A stretch of DNA of 64,000 nucleotides from Haematobacter missouriensis (GTDB lineage Bacteria; Pseudomonadota; Alphaproteobacteria; Rhodobacterales; Rhodobacteraceae), in the NCBI RefSeq assembly GCF_000740775.1, contig NZ_JFGS01000008.1, positions 42,036 through 106,035 of the forward strand, read 5' to 3'. The notes under the pieces were generated by a model. That model was not told the origin of the DNA. It searched no databases and saw only the letters and a list, made by a program, of their open reading frames with translations. Below, one piece after another: positions 17,353 through 25,618 of this stretch. Position 1 is the first letter of the stretch. Each line of letters opens with the position of its first letter. The position numbers and the translations under genes were made by a program.

Positions 17353-19746
17353 TTGGACAGGTCTGCAGGGATCGGGCCGCTCGCAGGGATTACCGTGGTG
17401 GAGACGGGACCGGGCGTGGCAGGCGCATGGTGCGGGCGGCTGCTCGCCAGCCTTGGGGCGGAGGTGACCGTGCTGCCCCCGTCCGGCGGCGACCCCCTTG
17501 CCGCGCGGGAGGAGATCCCGGGCGACGCGGCCACGCGCGGGCTGGTTCACGAGTGGCTGATGGCGGGCAAGCGCCTGGGCGAAAACACGGGCAAAAGCAC
17601 GGGCGAAAACACGGGCACCGGCAATCGCACTGGCACCATCACTGGCGCGAGCCGCAGCACGGGCCGCGCCACGGGCACTGCCACCGGCGACAGCACGGAT
17701 ACGCCCACACCCATGCCCGCTGACACGCAGCTTGGCACGCCTCCTGCTCAACCGGACCTTCTCATCATCGGGGAGGATCATCGCGGCACGCCTTCCATTA
17801 CGCCCACACGGGGCACGGTGCGGCTGTCATGGTTCGGCGCGTCCGGCCCCTATGCGGCTTGGCGGGGCACGGATCTGGTGGTTCAGGCGCTCTCCGGCAT
17901 TCTCTACCCGACAGGGCCGAAGGAGGGCGCGCCCCGCCCGCTGGGCGATCTGCAATCCGCCCTGCTGGGCGGTGTGGCCGGGGCTGTGGCGGCGCTGACG
18001 GCGCTGCTGGCCAGAGGCCCCGCCCTGACCCTGGATGTCAGCATTCTGGAAACCGCGCTCCTGCTCGGGGAGTTGCAGGTCGCGGATGTGGACTACTACG
18101 GGCGGGCGGTGCCGCGCGCGGGGATCAACCGCTTCTCCCCCACCTGCCCGCTCAGCATCCACCGCTGCCGGGAGGGATGGCTCGGCGTCACGCTGATCAC
18201 ACCGCAGCAGTGGGACGCGTTCTGCAGGATGATCGGAAGGGCCGATCTGGCCGAGAACCCCGACTTCGGGACCACCACACTCCGCGAGCAGCGCGCGGAT
18301 GCGGTGGAGGCCGCCATCGACGCAGCCCTTCCCGCGCGAACGGCGCAGGAGTGGGCGGAGGAGGCGCGGCGGCTCCGCATCCCCGCCGTGGTGGTGCCGG
18401 ATGCGGCGGGCATCCTTGCCAACCCGGTGTTCGCGGAACGCGGAGCGGTGGCCCCGGTGCGTGTCGGGGACAGGGTGCTCGACGCCCCCGCCTCCCCGCT
18501 CCATGTCGCCGCGCCGGAGGGAGAGGGGCAGGCCCCGCCACCCCGCTCCACCGCCGAGTCCCCGCTCGCAGGTCTGCGGATCGCGGATTTCTCCATGGGC
18601 TGGGCCGGGCCGCTCACGACCCGCATCCTTGCCGATCTGGGGGCGGAGGTCATCAAGATCGAGGCGGGCCGCTACCCGGACTGGTGGCGCGCGACGCAAT
18701 GGACACCGGAGGCCATTGCCGGCCGACAGTTCGAGAAAAGCCACCGGTTCGCCGCGATGAACCGCGGCAAGCGGAGCGTCAGCTTCGACCTGACCACGTC
18801 GGAGGGCGCCGATCTCGCGCGACGGCTTGTCGCCGAAAGCGATGCGGTGGTGGAGAACCATGCCGCTGGCGTCATCGCGCGGCTCGGTCTGGGGTGGGAG
18901 GTGCTGTCCGAGGGACATGACGATCTGGTCATGCTGTCGATGTCCGCCTTCGGCACCGGCAACCCGCTGTCCGACACGCGCGCCTACGGCTCCACGCTGG
19001 AACAGGCGTCGGGCCTGCCGAGCTTCCGGGGTGAGCCGGGGGAACCGCCGGTGCTCGGCCATGTCGCCTATGGCGATCCGGTGGGCGGTCTTTACGGGTC
19101 GGTGGCGCTGCTGGCCGCGCTCCATCACCGGCAGCGGACGGGACGGGGCCAGTGGCTCAACCTGAGCCAGGTGGAGTTCCTGCTGCCGTTTGCCGCGGCC
19201 CCCGTGCTGACCCGTTCGGCCACGGGGCGGGAGCCACCGCGGCCCGGCAACGGCCATGTGTCACTGGCCCTCCACGGGCTTTATCCTGCGGCGGGCGACC
19301 GCTGGATCGCGATTGCCGCCGATGAGGAGCAGCGCCGCGCGCTCTCCCGGCTGACCGGTCTGGCGGAAGCGACGCTGGCGGCCACCCTCTCCGCATGGAC
19401 GGCGACGCAGGAGGCGGAGCGTCTCGCCGCAGCGCTTCAGGCCGCAGGCATTCCCGCCGCGCCCGTCCGCACCCCGGAGGAGACGATGGCGGACCCGCAT
19501 CTCACCCGGTCGGGCAGCTACCACGACACCGAGCGTCCGCATCTCGGCCGGCAACGTCAGGTGGGGCTGCCCCTCCTGATCGACGGGCGGCGGATGCCGT
19601 TCCGTGGCACCGCGCCCCTGCTCGGGGGCGATACCGAAGCCGTGATGCGGGATATCCTCGGCGAGGGCCGCGCCCTCTACCATTCCGCGTTGGACCGGGG
19701 CATCGTGAGCCTCGAACCAACCACATTGCGAGGCGCCCATGGCTGA
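17353..19746 (+). CDS. Two-domain CaiB/BaiF (class III) CoA-transferase
   Basis: 797 aa carrying two tandem CaiB-like domains (about 1-385 and 400-780); most members have one of about 400 aa. Class III enzymes move CoA between acids through an Asp-bound intermediate. Domain 1 keeps the expected Asp in LDVSILE (Asp228). The matching site in domain 2 reads WLNLSQVE, so Asn603 replaces it. Domain 1 also carries a low-complexity insert of xxTG units (residues about 77-116). I use the TTG at 17353 because GGGGGAGG lies 7 nt upstream; no ATG is near. It is divergent from the carboxylase and overlaps the next gene by 8 bp. Confidence 0.85.
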   Translation: MDRSAGIGPLAGITVVETGPGVAGAWCGRLLASLGAEVTVLPPSGGDPLAAREEIPGDAATRGLVHEWLMAGKRLGENTGKSTGENTGTGNRTGTITGASRSTGRATGTATGDSTDTPTPMPADTQLGTPPAQPDLLIIGEDHRGTPSITPTRGTVRLSWFGASGPYAAWRGTDLVVQALSGILYPTGPKEGAPRPLGDLQSALLGGVAGAVAALTALLARGPALTLDVSILETALLLGELQVADVDYYGRAVPRAGINRFSPTCPLSIHRCREGWLGVTLITPQQWDAFCRMIGRADLAENPDFGTTTLREQRADAVEAAIDAALPARTAQEWAEEARRLRIPAVVVPDAAGILANPVFAERGAVAPVRVGDRVLDAPASPLHVAAPEGEGQAPPPRSTAESPLAGLRIADFSMGWAGPLTTRILADLGAEVIKIEAGRYPDWWRATQWTPEAIAGRQFEKSHRFAAMNRGKRSVSFDLTTSEGADLARRLVAESDAVVENHAAGVIARLGLGWEVLSEGHDDLVMLSMSAFGTGNPLSDTRAYGSTLEQASGLPSFRGEPGEPPVLGHVAYGDPVGGLYGSVALLAALHHRQRTGRGQWLNLSQVEFLLPFAAAPVLTRSATGREPPRPGNGHVSLALHGLYPAAGDRWIAIAADEEQRRALSRLTGLAEATLAATLSAWTATQEAERLAAALQAAGIPAAPVRTPEETMADPHLTRSGSYHDTERPHLGRQRQVGLPLLIDGRRMPFRGTAPLLGGDTEAVMRDILGEGRALYHSALDRGIVSLEPTTLRGAHG
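17578..17700 (+). repeat. In-frame 12-nt minisatellite encoding xxTG units
   Basis: About ten units of roughly 12 nt, each ending in an ACGGGC- or ACTGGC-like word, encode ENTG, KSTG, ENTG, NRTG, TITG and further variants. It replaces part of the conserved segment after MAGKR in domain 1 of the CoA-transferase. Units differ at silent and coding positions, so the expansion is not recent. Confidence 0.75.
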
Positions 19747-20551
19747 CACCCCCTCCCTCACCGACAGTCTGATCCCGTTGCAAGGAGCGGAGAACGTGCG
19801 CGACCTCGGTGGCTATGCCGTGGTCGGGGGCGGGACGACACAGTGGCGGCGGGTGCTGCGCGGCGACGGGCTGCACGCGCTGACCCCCGACGATCTTCGC
19901 AGCCTCCATGATCTGGGCGTGCGCAGTGTCATCGATCTGCGCGGCCCGGCGGAGCTTGCGCGCCAGCCCAGCCCCTATGCCACGCGGGCCAGTACCGCCG
20001 CCAGTCTCTCGGACGGTACCGCCGCCAATCCCTCCGCCAGTCCTTCCGACGGTATCTCCTATGCCAATGTTCCGCTGTTCGAAAAGCTCTCGCCCATCGA
20101 CATGGCGGTTTCCGATGGGAGCTACACCCTTCTGGGCCGCTACCTGGAGGCGATCGACCAGTGCGGCACCCGGATCGCGGAAGTCCTCACCCGCATCGCC
20201 GTGGCGGAGCCGGGCGTGGTTCTGTTCCACTGCACCGTCGGCAAGGACCGCACGGGGCTGATCGCCGGCCTGCTGCTGTCGCTCGTTGGGGTGGCGCCGG
20301 ACACGGTGGTGGAGGATTACGCCCTGACCGAGCGCATCGCCGGCCCCTTGCTCGCGGGGTTCCGTGCTGCCGCGCTGGAACGGGGCCTGCCGCCCGCGCA
20401 GGTGGACGAGCTTCTTTCCTCGCCGCCCGCGGCAATGGCGGGGGTTCTCGCGCACATAGATGCGCGGTACGGGGGCGTTGCCGCCTATCTCACCGCCAAC
20501 GGCGTGGACGCCACCGTGCAGGAGCGCCTGAAGGAGCGGCTGACACGCTGA
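19739..20551 (+). CDS. Tyrosine-protein phosphatase-like protein (Y_phosphatase3 family)
   Basis: 270 aa. The N-terminal NVRDLGGY motif and the CX5R phosphatase loop HCTVGKDRTG (Cys165, Arg171) are those of bacterial PTP/lipid phosphatases related to Mycobacterium PtpB. A Ser/Asp/Gly-rich stretch near residues 85-105 (ASLSDGT ... ASPSDGI) looks like a small local duplication. Its ATG overlaps the CoA-transferase stop by 8 bp, so the two are co-translated. A phosphatase in a CoA-metabolism locus is unexpected; the substrate may be a small phosphoester rather than a protein. Confidence 0.88.
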   Translation: MADTPSLTDSLIPLQGAENVRDLGGYAVVGGGTTQWRRVLRGDGLHALTPDDLRSLHDLGVRSVIDLRGPAELARQPSPYATRASTAASLSDGTAANPSASPSDGISYANVPLFEKLSPIDMAVSDGSYTLLGRYLEAIDQCGTRIAEVLTRIAVAEPGVVLFHCTVGKDRTGLIAGLLLSLVGVAPDTVVEDYALTERIAGPLLAGFRAAALERGLPPAQVDELLSSPPAAMAGVLAHIDARYGGVAAYLTANGVDATVQERLKERLTR

Positions 20552-20574
20552 CGTCCCTTGCGCGCCGGGAATGT

Positions 20575-20588
20575 CTGATCTAGGTCAG
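20575..20588. promoter_or_regulatory. Imperfect palindrome before the MarR-GNAT gene
   Basis: CTGATCTAGGTCAG lies 29 bp before the ATG of the MarR-type gene, and a further GGTCAGACA word follows it. MarR proteins often bind such short palindromes at their own promoters, so this is a candidate autoregulatory site. Confidence 0.3.
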
Positions 20589-20616
20589 GGGAAATTACCG
20601 GACCAAGGTCAGACAA

Positions 20617-21498
20617 ATGCCGTCAGCCGTCGCTCGCATCCGCCGCTTCCACCGGGCCGTAACCCGTGAAACCGGGGCATTGGACACGTCCTTTCTGGGC
20701 CGTGGACGGCCTCTCGGCCCCGCGCGGGTGCTGAACGCCATCGGTCAGGGGATGGAGGAGATCGGGGAAATCCGGGGCTATCTCAACCTCGATTCCGGCC
20801 TGATGAGCCGCCTGCTTCGTCAGCTGGAGGGGGAAGGCCTGCTGGAAACCCTGCCGGATCCGGCCGATTCCCGCCGCCGCCTTGCCCGGCTGACGGAGGC
20901 GGGCCGGCGGGAATATGCGGCCTATGAGGCGCTGTCGGACAGACAGGCGGCGGAGATCCTCTCCCGCCATCCCAGACCGCAGGCATTGCTGGCGGCCATG
21001 GACCTCGTAGCCTCCGCGCTGGGACGTGACGGCATCACCCTTGCCGAAGTCTCTCCCCGCGATCCGCGTGCGGTACATTGCCTGCAAGCCTACTACACGG
21101 AGTTGGGCCAGCGGCTCGCACAGGGGTTTGACGTGACCCTCTCCGCAGACCCGGAGGCGCGGGACATGGAACCACCGCGCGGCACGTTCCTCATCGCGCT
21201 GTCGGACGGTCTGCCGGTCGCCTGCGGCGGCGTGAAGGGAACCGACAAGGGCTATGCGGAGGTGAAGCGCGTCTGGACGGATCCCTCTGCCCGGGGCCTC
21301 GGCCTCTCCCGGCGGATGATGGCGGCGCTGGAGGAGCGCGCCCGTGCGCTTGGCATCCTTACCCTCCGGCTGGACAGCAACAGCGCCCTGCATGAGGCGA
21401 TCGCGCTCTACCGCTCCAGCGGCTGGACGGAGATTGATCGCTTCAACGACGATCCCTACCCGGATCATTTCTTTGAGAAAACCCTGCGCGAATCCTGA
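20617..21498 (+). CDS. MarR-type HTH fused to a GNAT N-acetyltransferase domain
   Basis: 293 aa. Residues 1-140 are a MarR winged helix (LNLDSGLMSRLLRQLEGEGLLETLPDPADSRRR shows the recognition helix and wing). Residues about 145-293 are a GNAT domain, with the acetyl-CoA-binding turn seen as DPSARGLGLSRRMMAALEERA and the C-terminal LYRSSGW strand-turn. Such fusions are known and are thought to couple sensing to acetylation. AAGG lies upstream of the ATG. It follows the phosphatase by 65 bp on the same strand but may have its own promoter. Confidence 0.9.
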   Translation: MPSAVARIRRFHRAVTRETGALDTSFLGRGRPLGPARVLNAIGQGMEEIGEIRGYLNLDSGLMSRLLRQLEGEGLLETLPDPADSRRRLARLTEAGRREYAAYEALSDRQAAEILSRHPRPQALLAAMDLVASALGRDGITLAEVSPRDPRAVHCLQAYYTELGQRLAQGFDVTLSADPEARDMEPPRGTFLIALSDGLPVACGGVKGTDKGYAEVKRVWTDPSARGLGLSRRMMAALEERARALGILTLRLDSNSALHEAIALYRSSGWTEIDRFNDDPYPDHFFEKTLRES

Positions 21499-21610
21499 AC
21501 GCTGCCGCTTCCTGGGCGAAGAGCCGAGCGTCCGCTCCGTACGACCATCGCGGCAGGAACCCCAGCCGCATAGGGTGACAGCTCCGGTGGCACGCGCCGC
21601 GCGCCCGCCG

Positions 21611-22504
21611 TCACTCGGCCAGATAGCCGCGCAGCGTATCGACGAATTGCAGCGTCGGGCGTTCCTGCACCCGCGCGCGCCGCGTCACCAGCATCAGGAC
21701 ATTGGGCCGCATCGCCGGGTCCAGCAGCGGCACGTGGATGAGCCGCCCCTCCGCCACATCCATCGCCACGTCGAAGGCGCTCAGAAACGCGATGGCCTCG
21801 CCCGCCGCCGCGATCTCCCGCATGAAGTCGATGGAGTTGGACTGAAACTGCGGGCGGAAGCTCAGGTTCGCACGCAGGAGCGCGTCGCGGATCGTACGAT
21901 GCATGACCATCGTCTCATCCGCCAGCACGAGGGGATAGCCCGCACAGTCGCCCGGGCGGAGCCGTTCGGCACGGGCCAGCGGATGCTCCGGCGCCACCAC
22001 CGCCCCGAGAGGCGCGTCATACCGGTTGAGCACGGCAAGCTGCGGATCGTCCGGCAGGTTGTAACCCAGCCCCAGATCGGCCTCCCCCTCCACCACGGCG
22101 CGCACGATGCCGGGGATGAAGGTCACACCGCATTCGATCCGTACCCGGGCGAAGCGGGTGGCGAACTCCCGCACCGCAGCGGCGACAAGCCCGCTCGCCA
22201 GCCCGTTCATCGTGACGAGCCGCACCTCCCCGCCGCGCATCTCGCGCATGTCCTCCAGCCGTGATTCGAGCGTGCGGTAATCCCGGAGCGTCTGCCGGAC
22301 ATGGGTCAGCAGCGCCTCTCCGGCGGCGGTGAGCTTCATCCCACGCGGCAGGCGCTGAAAAAGCTGCACGTCCAGCATCTCCTCCAGCTGGAGGATCTGG
22401 CGGTTCACGGCGGTCGGCGAAACATTCAGCCGTTCCGCGGCCTTGCGGATGGATCCGGCCCGCGCGACCTCATCCAGATAGCTCAACAAACGCCCGTGCA
22501 GCAT
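21611..22504 (-). CDS. LysR-family transcription regulator
   Basis: 297 aa, the standard LTTR length. The helix-turn-helix is at about residues 8-65 (EVARAGSIRKAAERLNVSPTAVNRQILQLEEML) and the rest is a periplasmic-binding-protein-like effector domain. It is divergent from the NitT/TauT-type importer genes, with 146 bp between the starts; that arrangement is typical of an LTTR controlling its neighbour. The ligand is probably the importer's substrate or a breakdown product. Confidence 0.93.
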   Translation of the reverse strand: MLHGRLLSYLDEVARAGSIRKAAERLNVSPTAVNRQILQLEEMLDVQLFQRLPRGMKLTAAGEALLTHVRQTLRDYRTLESRLEDMREMRGGEVRLVTMNGLASGLVAAAVREFATRFARVRIECGVTFIPGIVRAVVEGEADLGLGYNLPDDPQLAVLNRYDAPLGAVVAPEHPLARAERLRPGDCAGYPLVLADETMVMHRTIRDALLRANLSFRPQFQSNSIDFMREIAAAGEAIAFLSAFDVAMDVAEGRLIHVPLLDPAMRPNVLMLVTRRARVQERPTLQFVDTLRGYLAE

Positions 22505-22650
22505 GGATGCCCCCTGCCGGGGACGCTAGGCAGCACCGAACGGAGCGTCAACCAAATGTTTACGGGCATGGCAGATCTTGCTGCTTTTCCTCAGCGCTTT
22601 CGGGCCGCATAGCTCAGGTAACAAAAACACGATCCAACAGAGAGACCGCC

Positions 22651-23628
22651 ATGACCCGCCATTTCCGCCCCGTCCTGGGCGCGCTCCTGCTCTCCGCCGC
22701 CACGCCCGCCCTTGCGGGCGAGCCCTTCACCTTCATGACCTCATGGTTCGCGCAGGCGGAGCATGGGGGGTTCTATCAGGCGCTGGCCACCGGTCTTTAC
22801 GAAAAGGCGGGGCTGGACGTGACGATCCGCATGGGCGGGCCGCAGGTGAATTCCATGCAGCTCCTGCTGGCGGGAGAGGCGGATGCCTATTCGGGCTTCG
22901 ATTTCCAGATCCTGAACGGGGTGTCGCAGGGCCTGCCGCTCGTGGCTGTCGCCGCAGTGTTCCAGCACGACATGAACGGCCTCGTCACGCATCCCGACGT
23001 GACCGCGCTCGACCAGATCGGCGACCGGACGGTGATGATGGCGACGTCCGCCCGCACCGCCTGGTGGCCGTGGCTGAAGGCGAAATACGACCTCTCCGAC
23101 GATCAGGTGAAGCCCTATACGTTCAATATCCAGCCCTTCGTCGCAGACAGCCATGCGGTGCAGCAGGGCTTCGCTTCCTCCGAGCCCTACGGGCTGACGC
23201 AACTTGGCATCTCGTATAACTTCCTGCCCTTCTATGCAGAGGGCTACCCGCCCTACGGCGGCACCATCACCACCCGGCATGATGTGCTGGAAAAGCGGGA
23301 GGATGCGCTCCGCCGCTTCGTCCGGGCCTCCATGGAGGGCTGGAAAAGCTACCTCGCCGACCCGGCCCCCGGCAATGCGCTGATCCGGGCCGCCAACCCG
23401 AAGATGACGGAGGATCAGCTCGACTTCGCCGTGTCCCATCTTCGGGAGATGAACACGATCGGGATGGAGGATGCGGCGCGCCACGGCATCGGCACGATGA
23501 ACCCCGAGCGCTGGAAGGCGAGCTATGACTACATGGTCGGCGCGGACCTGCTGCCCGCAACGACGGACTGGCAATCCGCCTTCACCACGCGGATCATCGA
23601 CGAGATCAACGTTCTGCCGAGCCAGTGA
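22651..23628 (+). CDS. ABC importer substrate-binding protein, NMT1/THI5-like (NitT/TauT type)
   Basis: 325 aa with a Sec signal peptide (MTRHFRPVLGALLLSAATPALAG, cleavage after about residue 23). The mature part shows the NMT1/THI5 features TSWFAQAEHGGFYQALATGLYEKAGLDV, then a GGPQVN loop. Family members bind pyrimidines such as HMP, riboflavin, taurine, nitrate or aromatic sulfonates. The frame runs back to 22507, but only the ATG at 22651 gives a signal peptide. A downstream cytosine-deaminase-like gene makes a pyrimidine-like ligand attractive, as inference only. Confidence 0.9.
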   Translation: MTRHFRPVLGALLLSAATPALAGEPFTFMTSWFAQAEHGGFYQALATGLYEKAGLDVTIRMGGPQVNSMQLLLAGEADAYSGFDFQILNGVSQGLPLVAVAAVFQHDMNGLVTHPDVTALDQIGDRTVMMATSARTAWWPWLKAKYDLSDDQVKPYTFNIQPFVADSHAVQQGFASSEPYGLTQLGISYNFLPFYAEGYPPYGGTITTRHDVLEKREDALRRFVRASMEGWKSYLADPAPGNALIRAANPKMTEDQLDFAVSHLREMNTIGMEDAARHGIGTMNPERWKASYDYMVGADLLPATTDWQSAFTTRIIDEINVLPSQ

Positions 23629-23911
23629 TGGAGGGTCCGATGCAGCCCGCTCACACGCATGCCAGCAAGAGCACCCGTATTGCGCCGCTGTGGCGTGGAC
23701 ACTCCGCCGGGGCGTCGGCCATGGTCGGCCTGCCGGTGAGAGTCGTACCGACCGTCCCGCTCCCCACCTTCCGCGCCGGGCCTCGGCGTTCGCCCGCCAT
23801 GCGGGTCTGTCCGTCGGCCTCTCGCCCGGAAGAATCCCGCCCGCGACGCCTATCCGCCAACCGCAATCCCCGCGTCTGCCGCCGGGAAGACGCCGTCCTG
23901 CGAGGGATGCC
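23629..23911 (+). other. 283-bp space between binding protein and ATPase; possible small ORF 23640-23915
   Basis: An ATG at 23640 with GGAGGG 4 nt upstream opens a 91-codon frame. It ends in TGA overlapping the ATPase start as ATGA. About 22% of third positions are A or T and the product is Pro- and Arg-rich without any domain. Coupled ends argue for translation; composition argues against a conserved protein. No thiamine-type riboswitch motif is visible. Confidence 0.3.
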
Positions 23912-24754
23912 ATGATCGCCGCCATGCCGAAGCCGCCCGTCACCTCCCTCCATCGTGAAGCCGCCCAACCGGTCATCGAAGTGCTTTCCGCCGAAAAGAG
24001 CTTCGGTACGCGGCGCGTCCTCTCCCCCATCGATCTCACGGTGCACGAGGGCGAGGTGGTGACGCTGATCGGGCCGTCGGGCTGCGGGAAATCGACGCTG
24101 TTGAGCCTGATGGCACATCTGGCAGAGCCGACGGACGGGCGCATCGCCTGGTGGCGCGGCGGCTATGACCGCGTGGGGCAGCCCGGATGCAACCTCGGCA
24201 TCGTGTTTCAGGATGCGACGCTGCTGCCCTGGGCGCGGGTCATCGACAATGTGCGCCTGCCGCTCGACCTTGCCCATGTGCCCAAGGCGGAAGGCAATGC
24301 GCGCGCGCAGGCGGCGTTGGAGCGGGTAGGGCTGAAAGGCTCCGAGCGTCTCCACCCCCGCCAGATTTCCGGCGGCATGAAGATGCGCGTCTCCATCGCC
24401 CGCGCGCTGGTGGCGGAGCCGGACGCGCTGCTGATGGACGAACCCTTCGGCGCGCTCGACGAGTTCACCCGCAACCGGCTCGACAGCGACCTGCTGGCGC
24501 TGAGGGCGGAGCGGAACCTGTCGCTCGTCTTCGTCACCCATTCGATCTACGAGGCGGTGTTCCTGTCCTCCCGCGTTGTCGTCATGGCGGCCAATCCCGG
24601 CCGCATCCATGCCGAACTGACCATCAACGAGCCCTTCCCGCGGGCGGAGAGCTTCCGCGTCTCCACCCGCTTCGCCGAATACTGCGCCGAACTCACCCGC
24701 CTGCTGGGCGAGGCGTCCGGGCTGGACCCTGCTGGAGACGTGACATGCCGCTGA
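23912..24754 (+). CDS. ABC importer ATPase, NitT/TauT/SsuB type
   Basis: 280 aa. Walker A is GPSGCGKST, the Q-loop is FQDATLLPWARV, the signature is ISGGMKMRVSIARAL and Walker B is ALLMDEPFGALDE with the switch His in FVTHSIYEAVFLS. DATLLPW and the short C-terminus are typical of the SsuB/TauB group. The start at 23912 has GAGGGA 5 nt upstream; an ATG at 23924 is an alternative. It overlaps the permease gene by 10 bp. Confidence 0.93.
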   Translation: MIAAMPKPPVTSLHREAAQPVIEVLSAEKSFGTRRVLSPIDLTVHEGEVVTLIGPSGCGKSTLLSLMAHLAEPTDGRIAWWRGGYDRVGQPGCNLGIVFQDATLLPWARVIDNVRLPLDLAHVPKAEGNARAQAALERVGLKGSERLHPRQISGGMKMRVSIARALVAEPDALLMDEPFGALDEFTRNRLDSDLLALRAERNLSLVFVTHSIYEAVFLSSRVVVMAANPGRIHAELTINEPFPRAESFRVSTRFAEYCAELTRLLGEASGLDPAGDVTCR

Positions 24755-25530
24755 TGAAGAACGAAGTCTTCCTGCGCATCGCCGGTCCGCTGCTCGTGGG
24801 CCTCCTGATCGTGGCTGTCTGGGAGCTGGGCTGCCGCCTCTGGGCCGTGCCGGTCTATATCTTCCCCAAGCCCACCGATGTCGCGGCGAGCCTTGTGGAT
24901 CAGGCACCCGTGCTGTTCGCCGCGCTGTGGACGACGCTGAGGATCACGCTCATCGCCTTTCTCTGCGCAGTGGTGGCGGGGGTGCTGCTCGCCGTGCTGT
25001 TCGTGCAGAGCCGGTTTCTGGAGATCTCCCTCTTTCCCTATGCGGTGCTCCTCCAGGTCACGCCCATCGCGGCGATCTCTCCGCTCATCATCATCCTGGT
25101 GAAGAACACGGAGGCGGCGCTGATCCTCTGTGCCTCTATCGTGGCGCTGTTCCCGATCATCTCCAACACCACGCTGGGACTGAAATCGGTGGATCAGGGG
25201 CTGGAGAACCTGTTCCGCGTCAACCGCGCGAGCAAATGGCAGACGCTCACCCGGCTGAAGATCCCCGCGGCACTGCCCTATGTCTTCGGCGGGTTCCGCA
25301 TCTCCATCGGGCTGGCGCTGATCGGCGCCGTGGTGGGGGAGTTCGTGGCGGGCACCGGCGGCTCCGGCGCGGGGCTGGCTTATCAGATCATGCTCGCGGG
25401 GTTCCAGCTCGACATCCCGCTGATGTTCGCGGCGCTGCTGCTCATCACGGTCACGGGAGTGCTGCTTTTCATGATGATGGTGGGGGTCTCCCGCCTCGTC
25501 CTCGGCAGCTGGCACGAAAGCGCCCGCTGA
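24745..25530 (+). CDS. ABC importer permease, NitT/TauT/SsuC type
   Basis: 261 aa with about six membrane helices. The EAA coupling loop reads NLFRVNRASKWQTLTRLKIPAALPYVFGGFRI, standard for SsuC/TauC. The N-terminal segment with VYIFPKPTDVAASL is also diagnostic. The ATG at 24745 overlaps the ATPase stop; another ATG at 24754 overlaps it as TGATG. Together with the previous two genes this completes one importer. Confidence 0.92.
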   Translation: MPLMKNEVFLRIAGPLLVGLLIVAVWELGCRLWAVPVYIFPKPTDVAASLVDQAPVLFAALWTTLRITLIAFLCAVVAGVLLAVLFVQSRFLEISLFPYAVLLQVTPIAAISPLIIILVKNTEAALILCASIVALFPIISNTTLGLKSVDQGLENLFRVNRASKWQTLTRLKIPAALPYVFGGFRISIGLALIGAVVGEFVAGTGGSGAGLAYQIMLAGFQLDIPLMFAALLLITVTGVLLFMMMVGVSRLVLGSWHESAR

Positions 25531-25618
25531 CCGCACGACCCTTCCTCAAGTCAACTGAACGCCTGGGGGCGCGTGCACCTGTGTGCGCCATCGGCCCCGC
25601 CATGCCAAAGGACAAGCC

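Noticed and set aside
22505..22650. Possible thiamine-type riboswitch before the NMT1-like binding protein
   Set aside because: No CUGAGA-like or other conserved thi-box sequence can be seen in the leader.
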